From Ciona intestinalis (lineage: Eukaryota; Chordata; Ascidiacea; Phlebobranchia; Cionidae): DNA of 64,000 nucleotides. The position numbers and the translations under genes were made by a program. The DNA lies in contig NC_020174.2 of NCBI RefSeq assembly GCF_000224145.3, positions 3,911,026 through 3,975,025 on the forward strand. Direction: 5' to 3'. Numbering within the stretch: position 1 is the first letter of the stretch; each line of letters opens with the position of its first letter. Under the pieces are notes generated by a model, which saw nothing but the letters and a program-made list of their open reading frames with translations, was not told the DNA's origin and made no database searches. Positions 36,116 through 47,900 of the stretch are shown here, piece after piece.

Positions 36116-39100
36116 TTATTGTCTGAGAATCAACAAGCAAAGAAGGGGAATTGCAGGTAACCACATATGGTGCGTAAGAGCAGCAGAACCTGAACTAATA
36201 TCTCCTGAAAATGCAAACTTTTAAAACATTTATGGGTAAACTATGCAAAACCTTAAACACTGGATTAGTCTGGACCTATATGACGTCACAGTGGGTTATT
36301 GTGATATTATTTTAATTAAACATTATTACAGTATAGAATCGGGGAGGTGGGACACCTTTTCGTTCTATTTTCTCATCCCATTTGGTAGTAAACAAAGAAC
36401 ATTCAAAAAAATTATAGAGCTGTATCCTCACGACTCCCGTAGACCGTTGTTAATATGTCCCGTCTCCCACCACCCTAATCTCTACTAGACCATTTGCATA
36501 GCAGCATACCATTTGGTAGCATGTCTATATTCTTATTATTGTTAGCAGTTAAAACATATTTATTAAACGATTTTAAACACACACATAGGAAAACATTGTA
36601 GCCTATACTAACCCATATTGCAGTTGTTGGTTGTACAGCTTCGATTGCAAACTTGGTAAGAAAAAGTTTCATCGCCAATATATTTGCAAGCGTTGCCTAT
36701 ATTATAACTACTGCATCCTCTAGCCATGAAGCCGCTATCTGAAAAATTGGGTATGTTAGGGTGGAGGAAGACGGGACATCTTTGGCACATAATATAAAAA
36801 TATTCTAATCGTGTTTTAGACAATTAACAACGGTCTATATGGGAATCGTGAGAATACGGTTTTATAATTCGTTGAAAGTTCTTTGTTTACCACCAAATGA
36901 GACGAGAAAATAGAATGAAAAGGTGTTCCATCTTCTCCCACACTACTGTATATTAGTTTGAAAATTGGGTAGCAACACTTTTTTGGCACTATAGTAAAGA
37001 ATCCTCTAGTACATTACTCATTATGCGGTGGGAAGTGTTATAGGTTGGTAGTTGGCTCTTATTATATATTGTCCCTTATAGTAGTAAACAAATAAGGACA
37101 CTCAAAGAATTACAAAACCATCTTCATGACTCCCATAGACCGCTGTGTCCCAGCCAACCCCAGCCAACCCCAGCCAACCCCAGCCAACCCCAGCCAACCC
37201 CATCCACTGCATATGAGTTTAATATTAATAGGGGTGAGAGGTTAGCGGATAACATAGGGGGAGAATTCTTTACCGACACTTCTCAACTTACTTCCTGAAC
37301 CTGATTTCGTAACAGAAGCAACGCAGTAGCTTTGGTAGGGAAATGGACAACTCGTACCAAGAGGGGGATTGATTAGACAGCTATCGTAATCCGAACTCAT
37401 CGCATTGTTGCTTTGACCAGTAACCGCACTTGTGCAGATAGAACAACGTGGCCTGGAAGCTATGGTTACAAAATGCATTTACATTGAAACTTGTATTCAA
37501 GTTATGACTTATATGTGCTTTTCATCGTCTTTTTACGTTGATGTGGTGTGCATTGTTGCAATGAAAATACATATGTAACTTATTTATCCTCGCGTGGGGA
37601 GACAACACCAGTCTTATAACACGCGGTTGTTCTGTTCGTACCTACTTACAACAAATATAAGTGATAATTTTTTCGATTTTTTTTTATTGTGGCTGGCAAT
37701 TTGGGGAAACCATAAAAGACTATACTGGTTTGAAAAATTGTAGCTAAGTGTCTTACCCAAAGACATATGCGCTCACAATTGTAGCATCATCCAGCCTTGA
37801 ACAATTCACCTATGCCGCTTCAAAAGTGCAGCGCTATTCGATACTGCAGTACAAGTTTAACATATAGAGTCACTTACGCCACCCAGTGTTACACCCGTCG
37901 GTTTGACAGCTTTCTTGACAAGTCACGTTAAAGGCATTTAACGAACCGATCGTATAAGATTCGCAACCTTTGATCCTTGGAGCCGACGCACAACCACGGT
38001 TAATGCTCTTCAATTGGTAACTCGGGTTTACTGCAATATTAGTATAGTTGATCGGGATAGCCCGGTCGACGTTTTTATTCTCTTTTCCCGTAACATTTAG
38101 TAAACAGGGAATATTTACAATGTTATATAACCGTATTCCTACGATTTTAAACGGAATATGTCCGACAGTACACATCATGTAGTGGGGTGGAACTGTGGGG
38201 TAAGATGGAACACCTTTATGGAACTGTGGGGTAAGATGGAACACCTTTAGCACTTATTATCCAAATATACTGATCGATTTTTGAACAATTAACAACGCCC
38301 TAGAAGAATCGTGAGGATACGGTTTTATAGCTTTTTGGGTATTTTTGTTTACTACCAAATGGGACGAGAAATAGAATTAGTGTCCCATCTTCACCTTTCA
38401 TACTGTATATTCCTTTAATTGCTTATATATACACTAATACACATGATTATATACATCCTAAGTGATATATTATACCTTGATAGTTACGATCCGTAATTTC
38501 CGAGATATAATACACAACAGTCGATACGCAGTGTGTGCTGTCTGATGGACATCGAGTTAGTTGCGCCTGACAGGGCGAACTTTGTTGACTACCATCGCTT
38601 TCACTGCTTGTTGTGCATTGGAAGCAATATAATGGCTTCGACTCGTCGCCGTCAATCACTCCGTTTGCTACATAGTTGTTATATGTGATTTATTGAGTAT
38701 TAACCATTATATAGTAATGTGTAGTAACGGGATACCGTTAGCATCAAAGCTTCATATTTTCTATCGCTTTTGAACAACTATAATGACAATATTTTAGTGT
38801 CGCAGTGCCACTGTTTATAAAATTTTGTAAATACTTTTTGTGCACTACCAAATGGTGAGATGAGAATGAAAACATGTTCTAATCCATCCTATACTGTATC
38901 TTATCTATGAAATGGAAACATGTCCCATCTTACCCCACTCTACTATAGCAAACATACATACGGGTATTCGTGTTGCAGTTATCAGTGTCGCACATTGAGT
39001 TGCAGGTATGCTCCGTGTATTCGGATGAGAACACATTATCGTTCGGTGCGGAGAAGAAACATTCGTCTTCGTAAGTAAACCGCGCTGTACAACCGCGTGT

Positions 39101-41072
39101 GACCACTTCTCGGATAACGAGGCCAGCTAAAAAAGATTATGTCAGACAAAACAATTTTATGAATGTTCTAGTATATTTCTTTAGTAGATTTTGCAGATAA
39201 TGTTGACACCTTTGTACGGGCAGTAAGTGGTACAATACGTTATTGATTAGTACTGTGGGGTAAAATAGGATACCATTAGCACCCAATTCCTGTATTTCCT
39301 GATGGAATTTTGAACAAAAAACAATGCTCATTGAAAGTCGCGGGGCTACGGTTGTGTATAATTAAAAAATATTCATTGTTTACTACCAGATGGGACCAGA
39401 AAAGAGAATTAAAAGACGTCCCATCATACCCTACCCTACTATATAGAGTACCGTGGGGTGAGATGGGACAACTTGCACATGATATTTAAATATCCTGATC
39501 GTGTTTTAAACAATTAACAACGGTCCATGGAAGTCATGAGGATACATTTTATAATTCGTTAAATGTTCTTTGTTTGTTACCAAATAGGTCGAAAAAATAG
39601 AAGGAAAAGGTGTCCCATCTTACCCCACCCTACTACATATATACATCAACTCACATTTGTCAATTGTGCTGGTTTTCGACGACGAACAGTAAGGCTGGGT
39701 CAAAGTCGTTTCTGGACAAGGCGATCCTTGTGTGTTTGTTTCACACGATTCATCAGTTGCACCGTTACATTGCACACAACTTCGGTATATTGGTGGGACA
39801 ACTATCTCTGTGGAAATTGTATACGGTCACAATATGTACACGGTGTGTACGAACATAATGGAATGTATTGGGGTAAGATGGGATACCGTTAGGCGTTAAA
39901 CTTAGAGTATTACACTTTCTGGTCATGTTATGACCATTGAACAATGATTTTTTAGAGTCACGGGCTATACGGTTTTATAATTCTGTAAAAATTCTTTGTT
40001 TACCACTAAATGGAACGATATAATATAATAAAAAATATCCCACCCTTCTACACATTTAAACTCTAAAAAAATACCTAACTAGGTTAAAGAAAATAAAGAT
40101 GTTAACATTGTATATTTACCTGTGGAACAGTTGGTTCCTTGGTAACCTTCAGCACAAACGCAATTTCCAGTGAAATAATCGCAATAACCTTTACTGATGT
40201 AACCGCAGTTGTTGGGGCAAGTTATCAAGTTTCCTGGAGGGAATGTATCGTATGTAGTTAAAGCTGTTCTGCCTATTAAGTCTTGCAATTTAAAGTGGTT
40301 AGCCTGTTTGTTTCCTGACCCAGAGTTTACCCGTTTGAGGCTGCTATACCATTTTAAGTTTATGTGTGTCATTGGGCAAGCCACTTTAACCAAAATTGCT
40401 CCAACCCAGTGGTTACTTGTTTTTTTTTTTGAATTGTCAGCCATACAGAAAAAAACAAACACCCACAAAGCTATGTGTCTAAAACTGGCACTAGGTCTGT
40501 GAAACAAAACACCAGTTCAATGATATAGGCCTATTATAACGGCTTTCGTTGCCCTCAGTGCGAAATAAATAAGTCATATTCATTTAATCACTTATGATAG
40601 ATATATTTATATACTGGTTGTAAGATCGTTGCAGTTGTCGCCGTCGTTGCAATAATACGAGCAAGCAGTGGTAGCAATGTCAAGGCTGGATCCAAATGAC
40701 ACCACGCAAAGATGGGTAATCGTGGGTAAGCTGGCTGGAGAACACCTTCGACTTACAGAAGTCGGAATACCTGCAAAAATTAGTTTTAATTCTGTTTTCT
40801 GAAAGGTTTGTCGCATCATTACCATCTTGAACTGAAAATCTTGTGTAGCAGTGACCAGTGCACGTTTGCGTTTGTACATTAAGCGGGTTATCATAACAAT
40901 CGTCATTTAAACCTGCTTCCCCTCGGTAATTGTCGTTAGCAATGCAGTTTCTGCACTCAAGACCTGCTTGTAAAAAAAGGTGAAAGTATTCAACACTAAA
41001 AACGTCACACTAAAATTTACCTGCGGTGGAAACAACTCCAAATAGAAGCAGTAAGTAACTGAAACCGTTCAT
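36116..41072 (-). CDS. LU-domain cell-surface protein 4: signal, LU, EGF-like, 3 LU, GPI tail
   Basis: Eleven exons, all introns phase 1: 41072-41021 (signal peptide MNGFSYLLLLFGVVSTA), 40963-40823 and 40770-40615 (LU1), 40233-40120 (EGF-like, CDYFTGNCVC), 39807-39655 and 39126-38962 (LU2), 38667-38476 and 38030-37878 (LU3), 37459-37292 and 36738-36613 (LU4), 36204-36116 (tail). Total 1509 nt, 502 residues. LU ends read CNDGDNCN, CDTDNCN, CQTDGCN and CTTNNCN. The tail (GDISSGSAALTHHMWLPAIP, Leu-rich, LRQ end) is a clear GPI signal and nearly matches the neighbouring short gene, unlike the tails of LU genes 1-3. Ligand unknown. Confidence 0.9.
36332..36478 (+). mobile_element. MITE-like element copy, shortened
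   Basis: GGGGAGGTGGGACACCTTTTC at the left, minus its first bases, and CCCGTCTCCCACCACCC at the right. Intronic in LU gene 4. Confidence 0.7.
36753..36953 (-). mobile_element. MITE-like element copy
   Basis: GTTAGGGTGGAGGAAGACGG at the left and CCATCTTCTCCCACACTACTG at the right. Intronic in LU gene 4. Confidence 0.8.
37147..37205. repeat. 11-bp tandem repeat
   Basis: Five units of CCAGCCAACCC. It appears to have grown out of the CCCAGCCAACCCC right end of a degraded MITE copy (37040-37146). Confidence 0.85.
37565..37850 (-). mobile_element. tRNA-headed SINE, diverged
   Basis: CTTATTTATCCTCGCGTGGG tail at the left and GCGCT..CATCCAGCCTTGAAC (decayed head) at the right. It lies in an intron of LU gene 4. 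Confidence 0.65.
38185..38410 (-). mobile_element. MITE-like element copy with a tandem-duplicated end
   Basis: The left end GGAACTGTGGGGTAAGATGG then AACACCTTTA occurs twice in direct tandem (38187-38250). The rest of the element follows to 38410. Confidence 0.75.
38712..38946 (-). mobile_element. MITE-like element copy, diverged
   Basis: Right end TCCCATCTTACCCCACTCTA then CTATA, with a decayed core. Intronic in LU gene 4. Confidence 0.65.
39254..39444 (-). mobile_element. MITE-like element copy
   Basis: GTACTGTGGGGTAAAATAGG at the left and CCCTACCCTACTATATA at the right. It abuts the next copy. Confidence 0.8.
39445..39643 (-). mobile_element. MITE-like element copy
   Basis: GAGTACCGTGGGGTGAGATG at the left and CTTACCCCACCCTACTACATA at the right. 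It lies directly next to the preceding copy, in the same orientation. Confidence 0.8.
39868..40060 (-). mobile_element. MITE-like element copy
   Basis: TATTGGGGTAAGATGGGATA at the left and a decayed CCCACCCTTCTACACAT end at the right. Intronic in LU gene 4. Confidence 0.7.
40290..40575 (+). mobile_element. tRNA-headed SINE, diverged
   Basis: AGTGGTTAGCCTGTTTG is an A-box-like head. It is followed by TTGGGCAAGCCACTT, then GCTCCAACCCAGTGGTTAC and a GTAACTC-less tail. It lies in the intron between EGF-like exon and LU1 of LU gene 4. Confidence 0.65.
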
Positions 41073-41133
41073 AACAACTAGCATATATAGGCAAAAGATA
41101 AATTTTCTAAACAAAATTAAAACTACTGTTTAA

Positions 41134-41142
41134 CCTTATACC
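41134..41142 (-). promoter_or_regulatory. TATA-like box of LU gene 4
   Basis: GGTATAAGG on the minus strand, about 65 bp before the start codon at 41072. Confidence 0.5.
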
Positions 41143-41920
41143 TTTACTGTTCATCGAGCAATATCGTACGGAACTGGATTTTTTTATGAAGACAAATTTG
41201 ATAAACTGGGATTTGAAAACTGTAACCAACGCAACCGACAACAACTGTGGGAGCCATACCACCCGTAGGGATGCTGACTGCTTTGGTAAACAATTATTTC
41301 CAACCTTTTGTACGGCTCCGTTTTTACGCAAATCGCGAGTTTTAATCCGTTTTTGAAGCGAATTCAGTCCCCAGCAAAGATTGTAACAAAGCGAAAAACT
41401 TTGCGTTGGTTTTCTACGGCCCGTTTTAAATTGGCGAACAGTTTCAGGTTCGAAAAAAACGACTTGAAAAATTTAGCAAGCCCCGCCTACCAACTATATA
41501 CCTTATAAATGAAACGCATTTCACCCATTGATGTATATTATGTGATTCCGTAAGAAGTATTTATTGGCACTGGCCATTGAATATATCCAATTTTAGAAAA
41601 AGTACTTTGGTTTGGAGTATTATATTGACACCCAGTGTGGTAAAGTAGACATTAAAGTTTGGGCTTGTCGCAAAAAAACAAAGACAAATTATTCTGTAAT
41701 GTAAACTTGCCAATCACAACAGCCACGTTTTGTTTAAACTGCTGTGTATAGTTAATCACCTATGGAGCGAATTTACGCGAAACAAACGGTATACAAACAG
41801 ACGAAACTCTATATTTTTCCTTCCTGGGAGTACAGTCGACTAGCAACTGGAAATTCTTGGCATACTGACTCCAGGAGAACATAAGCTGAACTTTTCATGT
41901 TGGGGTAATCGATTTTTTTG
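41143..41920. other. Spacer between LU gene 4 and ANAPC2
   Basis: About 780 bp holding the LU gene 4 upstream region and the ANAPC2 3' end. ORFs here are short and unsupported. No repeat was recognised. Confidence 0.5.
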
Positions 41921-44900
41921 TCACTTTGCATCATCAGACAACTTGAACTTTCCGCCATTCAAAACAAGTAAACCTTGCTGGACCTTTTCGTTCAGGATCT
42001 GTTTTAACTGGGGCAGTTCAATCTAAATTGGAAACGATTGTTAAATACGTGAAAACTGAAGCAAGAATGATGTTATTGAGTTATTGAATGTAACTTAATT
42101 ACCTAAGCGTGGCGGGGCAACGACAGTCGTCATAACATATGCCTACGGATTTTTCCATTGTTGGTAATATACGACTGACAATTTAAGACAGCCTATAAGT
42201 GACTACTGGGAGAAGCTTCAACACTTAAGTGTCTTGCCCAAGGATACAACCGTAGAAGCAGCAATGAGCATTGAACTTGTCAACCATAGGTTAAATGCAT
42301 GCATGGTAATGGCTCATAGAAAAGAAAATGGTCAGAAATGACTGTGGCTGACTATAATGTGTGAAAAACGGCGCTGTGGAAAAGTGGTTAGCGCGTCGGC
42401 TTCGTAACCCAGTGGTTATGGGTTCTAGACTTGTCGCTGCTACCACTGTGGGCATATGTGTCCTTGTGCAAGACACTAAACGATAATTGCTCCGACTCAG
42501 TGACCACTAATGGGTTGTCCATATTATAACAACTGTACAACAACAGTTACATTTATCCATTTATATAGAAACCTGCATGTTGGCATCATTGACAGCGAAC
42601 ATTTTCAGCATTTTATGAATTCTGTCGATAGGAAGAGACTGGAAGTTTTTGAGCATTCCCTTGATGTAAAACCAAAACATCTGAAAAAAAAATGAAACAA
42701 AAGATTAGTACCATTTAAAATTTAACGGGGCAAAAAACATTTGGGGGGGGATTTGGTCAATAAAGTCCATTATGTAGGCAGTAATGAAAAACTTAGAATT
42801 ATTAATCAAAAGGATAATGAACACATTACCCATATCAAGCTATACTGTAAATGCCAAGATTCAATTATGTTTTGAAGTTTTTTTTATAAAATTTATTTAA
42901 TTGTATGTGTGTATGTATGACAATACATACAGAAGGTTAAAAAAAGTAAAGTCTCACATAAATATGGAAAATCAAATTTTACAAATAACCCGAGTACTAG
43001 TAACTAGTCACTAGTGTATCAAAACTTATATAAATTTCTCAATTTTATTAACAAAATAATAAATTTCTCACTTTATTATCTTTTTCTTTCTTTTCTTTCT
43101 CAATATTTTGGTTTGAATTTTCTTCTTCTTCCTCATCACAAGCAACCAAGCATCCTCCAGTAATAGATGAAGATGAAGCAACATCCGAGGGAAGAGGAGC
43201 ATCGGAGGAACCCTCAGTTGTTGAGTATGTGTCCGTGGAACTTTGTCTGCATAAATGTATAACGATTTGGCCAATGTTAGCCATTAATATATTTTACCAT
43301 GTAAATTTGTAAAAAAATAAATAAATTTAATAAAAAAAATAAATTTGTGGTAAGAGGGCCCAGAATCACAAGATATTAGGTTTGGCCCTTAATTCCACTG
43401 TGAGAGTATGTGTGTGTTCTTGTACAAGACACTTAGAAGTCTTTGCTTAAAGTAGTTGTCATTATGACTTACAGGTAGTCTATTTTTGGGGACAGACAAA
43501 CTTGTACTCACTTTAACACACCACGTTGCATCCAGAAAGACATTTTCCTTCGAAGCACGGTAGGTGGAACTTTTATTTTGTCACTTAATTCAGCAAGTGT
43601 CCAAGTTTCTGCATGTGAATAGAATACTTAACACTAAATTTGCCAACTATAGTGTGACTATTCTATTCTATATAAATGAAGCCCCTCTAAGAACCGCTAG
43701 GATTTAGGCCAGATTTGCTGAATACCCCAACAACCAGACTACTAATATAAATGTAAGTATGTATAAATCAATGAATTCAATTTATTTATTCGTACATTTA
43801 CAAATTACTAAGTGTGAAATTTTGTGTAATTTATTTCTGTATGGATAACAATTAAGCCAACCCGCCAGTAACCACAGAGTTGGAGCAACTGCCGTTTCGT
43901 GCCTTGTCCAAAGCGCATGTCCTTATCAGTATAGTGTACTGGTATTAGTGTCAAGCATCGAACTGGCTATCCTTTAGTTATAATACCATATATGAAAGCC
44001 CTTGCCTGTTTCTTCAAAATGTGAGATGATTGTAGCTTGTAGTGGTGGAACCTTGAATTCTAACTTTTTATTGTTCAGTTCAATTTCTATCTCAACCATA
44101 CCGACTCCACTTATCCATTTTAAACTACGTGACGCCTGAAAAAAAGCACAAAGTAAAACCTAGTGTTCAATGCAATTTTTATCTCTTTTGGTCTATAATG
44201 CATGAACTGTATGGAATTTTAGATGTTAAAAAAAACATAAAAATTTTAAATTGTTTAGATATGATTAAAGAAAAAAAATTTTCGATGTCATCAGTAAATA
44301 CACAGAAATTATTTGTTAAAAAAAACAAAAAAAATGAATTGTTTAGACGTTTTAAAAGAACGAAATTTGTTTAGATTTTATAAGTAAATACACATAAATT
44401 ATTTTATATATAGCCTATATTAAGAACTAAACAATATTTACTGGTCTACCTTTAGCCCTTCATATCCTTTATTAAATAACTGAAGTAATTCAGCGATTTT
44501 CTCCGGTGGTTCCATGGTTTGGGAGGGTATAGTTGGCCAGAAATGTGAAGACACAATCATGGTACGTACGTCTATGTCTGACTGAAAGTTATAACGAATT
44601 TTAGTATTAAAAAAGACGTTTTATTTTTTTTTGGTTACTTATATAAAATGGTTTACTTGTTATTACCTAATATATCAGCAATTGATAGTCGGACCATGTT
44701 TCATGCTTTAAACTAGAAACAAACAATTATCATTTATAGGGGAATGTTATATCAGAACTGTTATTCGTTTTATTGGAACTTTTTTACTGTATTCCTATTT
44801 TACTGTTATATTGTTTTTTTACTGTTATATTGTTTTATTGAAATTTTTAAGTCATTTAAATTATCTTTAAGCACTTTAAGTTAGATTTAGGACATTAACC

Positions 44901-47900
44901 CTTTTAAATGAATATTATATTTAAGAATGGGTTATTGAAAAGAAATAAAATAGTATTTTTAGAAAAACCTGTTGGTCATCTTGCTTTGTGTGCTTCTCCT
45001 TCACTAAACTGTTGATACGTTTGCTGTCAGCAATATCCTGTACATAAAACGAAATTTGTATGACTCATTGCAATTTTATGAACAACACATCACAGAAAAT
45101 GTATTAGTGGCTCATCTGGTATAAAAAACGTAGTGTATTTCCAACGTTTGGTCTGCCATACAGCACGTCTTACCGTATGGCACGAAAACGTTGGAAATAC
45201 ACTAAGTATACATTATTTATACTATGCCTGGTAGCAGAAGTAACAGAACACATCACAGAATTACCTTGATTCGTAAATATTATAAAAAAAGTTACTATTG
45301 TAGAAAACAAACTACAATCTCAATGTACGCTGTTACACCAGATAATTCATAAATTATTTTCGCTATAGTAACTTTTGCACCACTTATAAATACATGTACC
45401 ACCTTTTTATATAAAACATTAAAACTTAACACTATTTATTTAAGAACAAATAATGAAAAATATCTAAAAATGTTCATGCAGCCCCCCTTCTGCATCCATT
45501 ACAACTACCTACCTCTAAAAAACACAAGAGACCCCACCCACCACCCTAGGTAAAATTTGTTTTATTAAATTTTATTTTTATTTTATAACCTTAAGCATCA
45601 CAGCACACTTGCTCATATCATCTTCCCCAAACCTCATTTTTAAAAGTTCAAGATTTCGAATTTCTGTCGACTCGCTCTTTTCGTCGTACCACGTCTGCAT
45701 CAATCGCTTACTCAGCAGTTTCTACAAAAAAAAAGTTTAAAACGGAGAGCAAATAAAAAAACAGCAAATTTAAAATTTCTTTCCACGGAATATGGTTTTA
45801 GGTTTTAACTTAAAATTTAAGTGAAAATTATTATCCATTATTTTTTAGTATGCTGGTACATTGCAGAGTTATGAGTTAGGCCATTGCAGATCATAACATT
45901 AAAACAGGAGGTAACACAGTTGTAAGTCCCAAATGTAGGGGTAATAGGCCAATCCCAGCGTTAATCCTAGGACCCATGGTGTGCTCGCTGCGGGACCTCA
46001 CCCACATAAAATAGAAATAGAAAGTCCCAAATGTAATCTGTTACCTGATATTCCCAAATGAACTTCTCTTTACTTCCATACATTCCAATAAATAGTGTAA
46101 CTATGTCTGAGGTACGACTTGATTTGTCAACTTTGTCTGGAGAAATAAACCGAAACTGGCGAGTTTAGCAATTAGCATTAAATTATATTCATTCCAATTT
46201 AAAAAAAATAATTTTAATAACTTTAAATGAAATCAAAAATGGAAGTTTTATTTTTAAAAGAACAAAAAAGCAAGTAGGAAGAGAAAAAATTCTAATGTTC
46301 GTTAGGTAAAAAATGATAAAATATTGAAATATCTATTTATTTGAAAAAAAAATGTTAAGTTATATTTAAAAATAAAACAGAAAATGACAAAAAACAAAAT
46401 AATAGAAAAAAATCATTCATGTGACATTATTCATTTTTGAAAAGAGATAAAATGATCATCAACTAACGAGGATCGGCTTCTCTCGGATCCGGGATCCAAT
46501 CTTCAGGGTTTTCTGTCACCCTCTCATTCCAGCATTTTGATTGGTCCGTTTCCTGCGAGTTAGCGAGCTCAGCTGCAAGGTCATTGGTTCCTTCGTCGCC
46601 TAGCAACCCTTGCATAATCATACGGACTGCATCTTCTCTTTGTCTGCTCCGGACAAAAACACAAGTTTAGAGTGGATTTATTAACAAGTGTGAATTTTTC
46701 AACAAGGGTGAAATTTTCAACAAGTGTGAATTTTAAACAACACTACTCGGTCTACTCCTAGCAGTCTACATTGCATTTAAACATAAAGGGCTAGCTAAAA
46801 ATTGTATTCTATAGTTCAATATACTGATCTATCTATTGCTTAGCCTTTAGTTACTCCAATTGGTACTACTGAAATAAATGGGGGTGAAATGGGGTGGCAG
46901 GCGGGCCTATCCTGGAATTTTCAACACCGCTTTAATCAGTAAACATTGCAACCAAATTTGTTTACAGAAATGTGTGACTAACTATTTCTGACTATCCTGC
47001 AGTTTAAAAAGCTGTAATACCCTTCTAATATATGACACTTTGTTTTTTGTTAACAATACATACGAAAATTGAAATATCCGTACCAAAAGTTTTCAATTCT
47101 TATAGTTACAGGGCATGTTTCCTAGCAACAGCTCCATCAAAATAAGTAGCCTAATTGATAAATATGATATCAACTTACGTAAGGTAGGTAGTACAAGGTT
47201 CAAGAACCATTTCCATCACCACACCAGTTGAATCAAGTTCTCTCAAAGCTTTTACCGCCGATATGTAAACTGTGATAATGTTCTGTGTGCTCACACCTTT
47301 AAAAAAAGATAAATTTACATATTAACTATTGAACATAAGCGTAAGATATAAAATCCCAGGGTCACCGGAAAATCTTAGAAATGCAAAATTCTGCAAAAGA
47401 AATGTAAAGAAATTGCAAAAAAAAGCAAAATTCTCACAGTAAGTTTGCATAACCTGCATCATATAAATTGACACCATTAGTAATATAATGTGATTGCACA
47501 AAAATGCATACGTTATACTTTCTGTGGTAGGGTTAGTACCTGGGTGCAAAACACGGTTTCGAATGTCGTTCTTTAGGCTGTCAATCAACCGTGGCCTTTG
47601 CCGTGTATGTTGCAGACAGAGCTTGAGGTCTTGTATCGTAGGAACACTCTCTGGATAATCTAAGAAAAAACGAAACGTCTAAAGAAACTTTTTAAAACAG
47701 CCCTCTGAATCCTGTAACTTCGAACTTTATCCTAGCGCAGCCGGAAAACGACAGCTGTTATAACACAGGTGTTTTGTTTCAAACACCTCCTGTCAGCTTA
47801 CGACTTACGAGTAACCACATATGTTACTTTGTAGGAGATTTTTTGGGGGGAACTTTTTTAACGTGTCGCTAATAATTTGGACAACCCATTAGTCTTGTTC

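Noticed and set aside
37147-37205. CRISPR-like or telomere-like array
   Set aside because: A simple 11-bp tandem repeat without spacers, derived from a MITE end.
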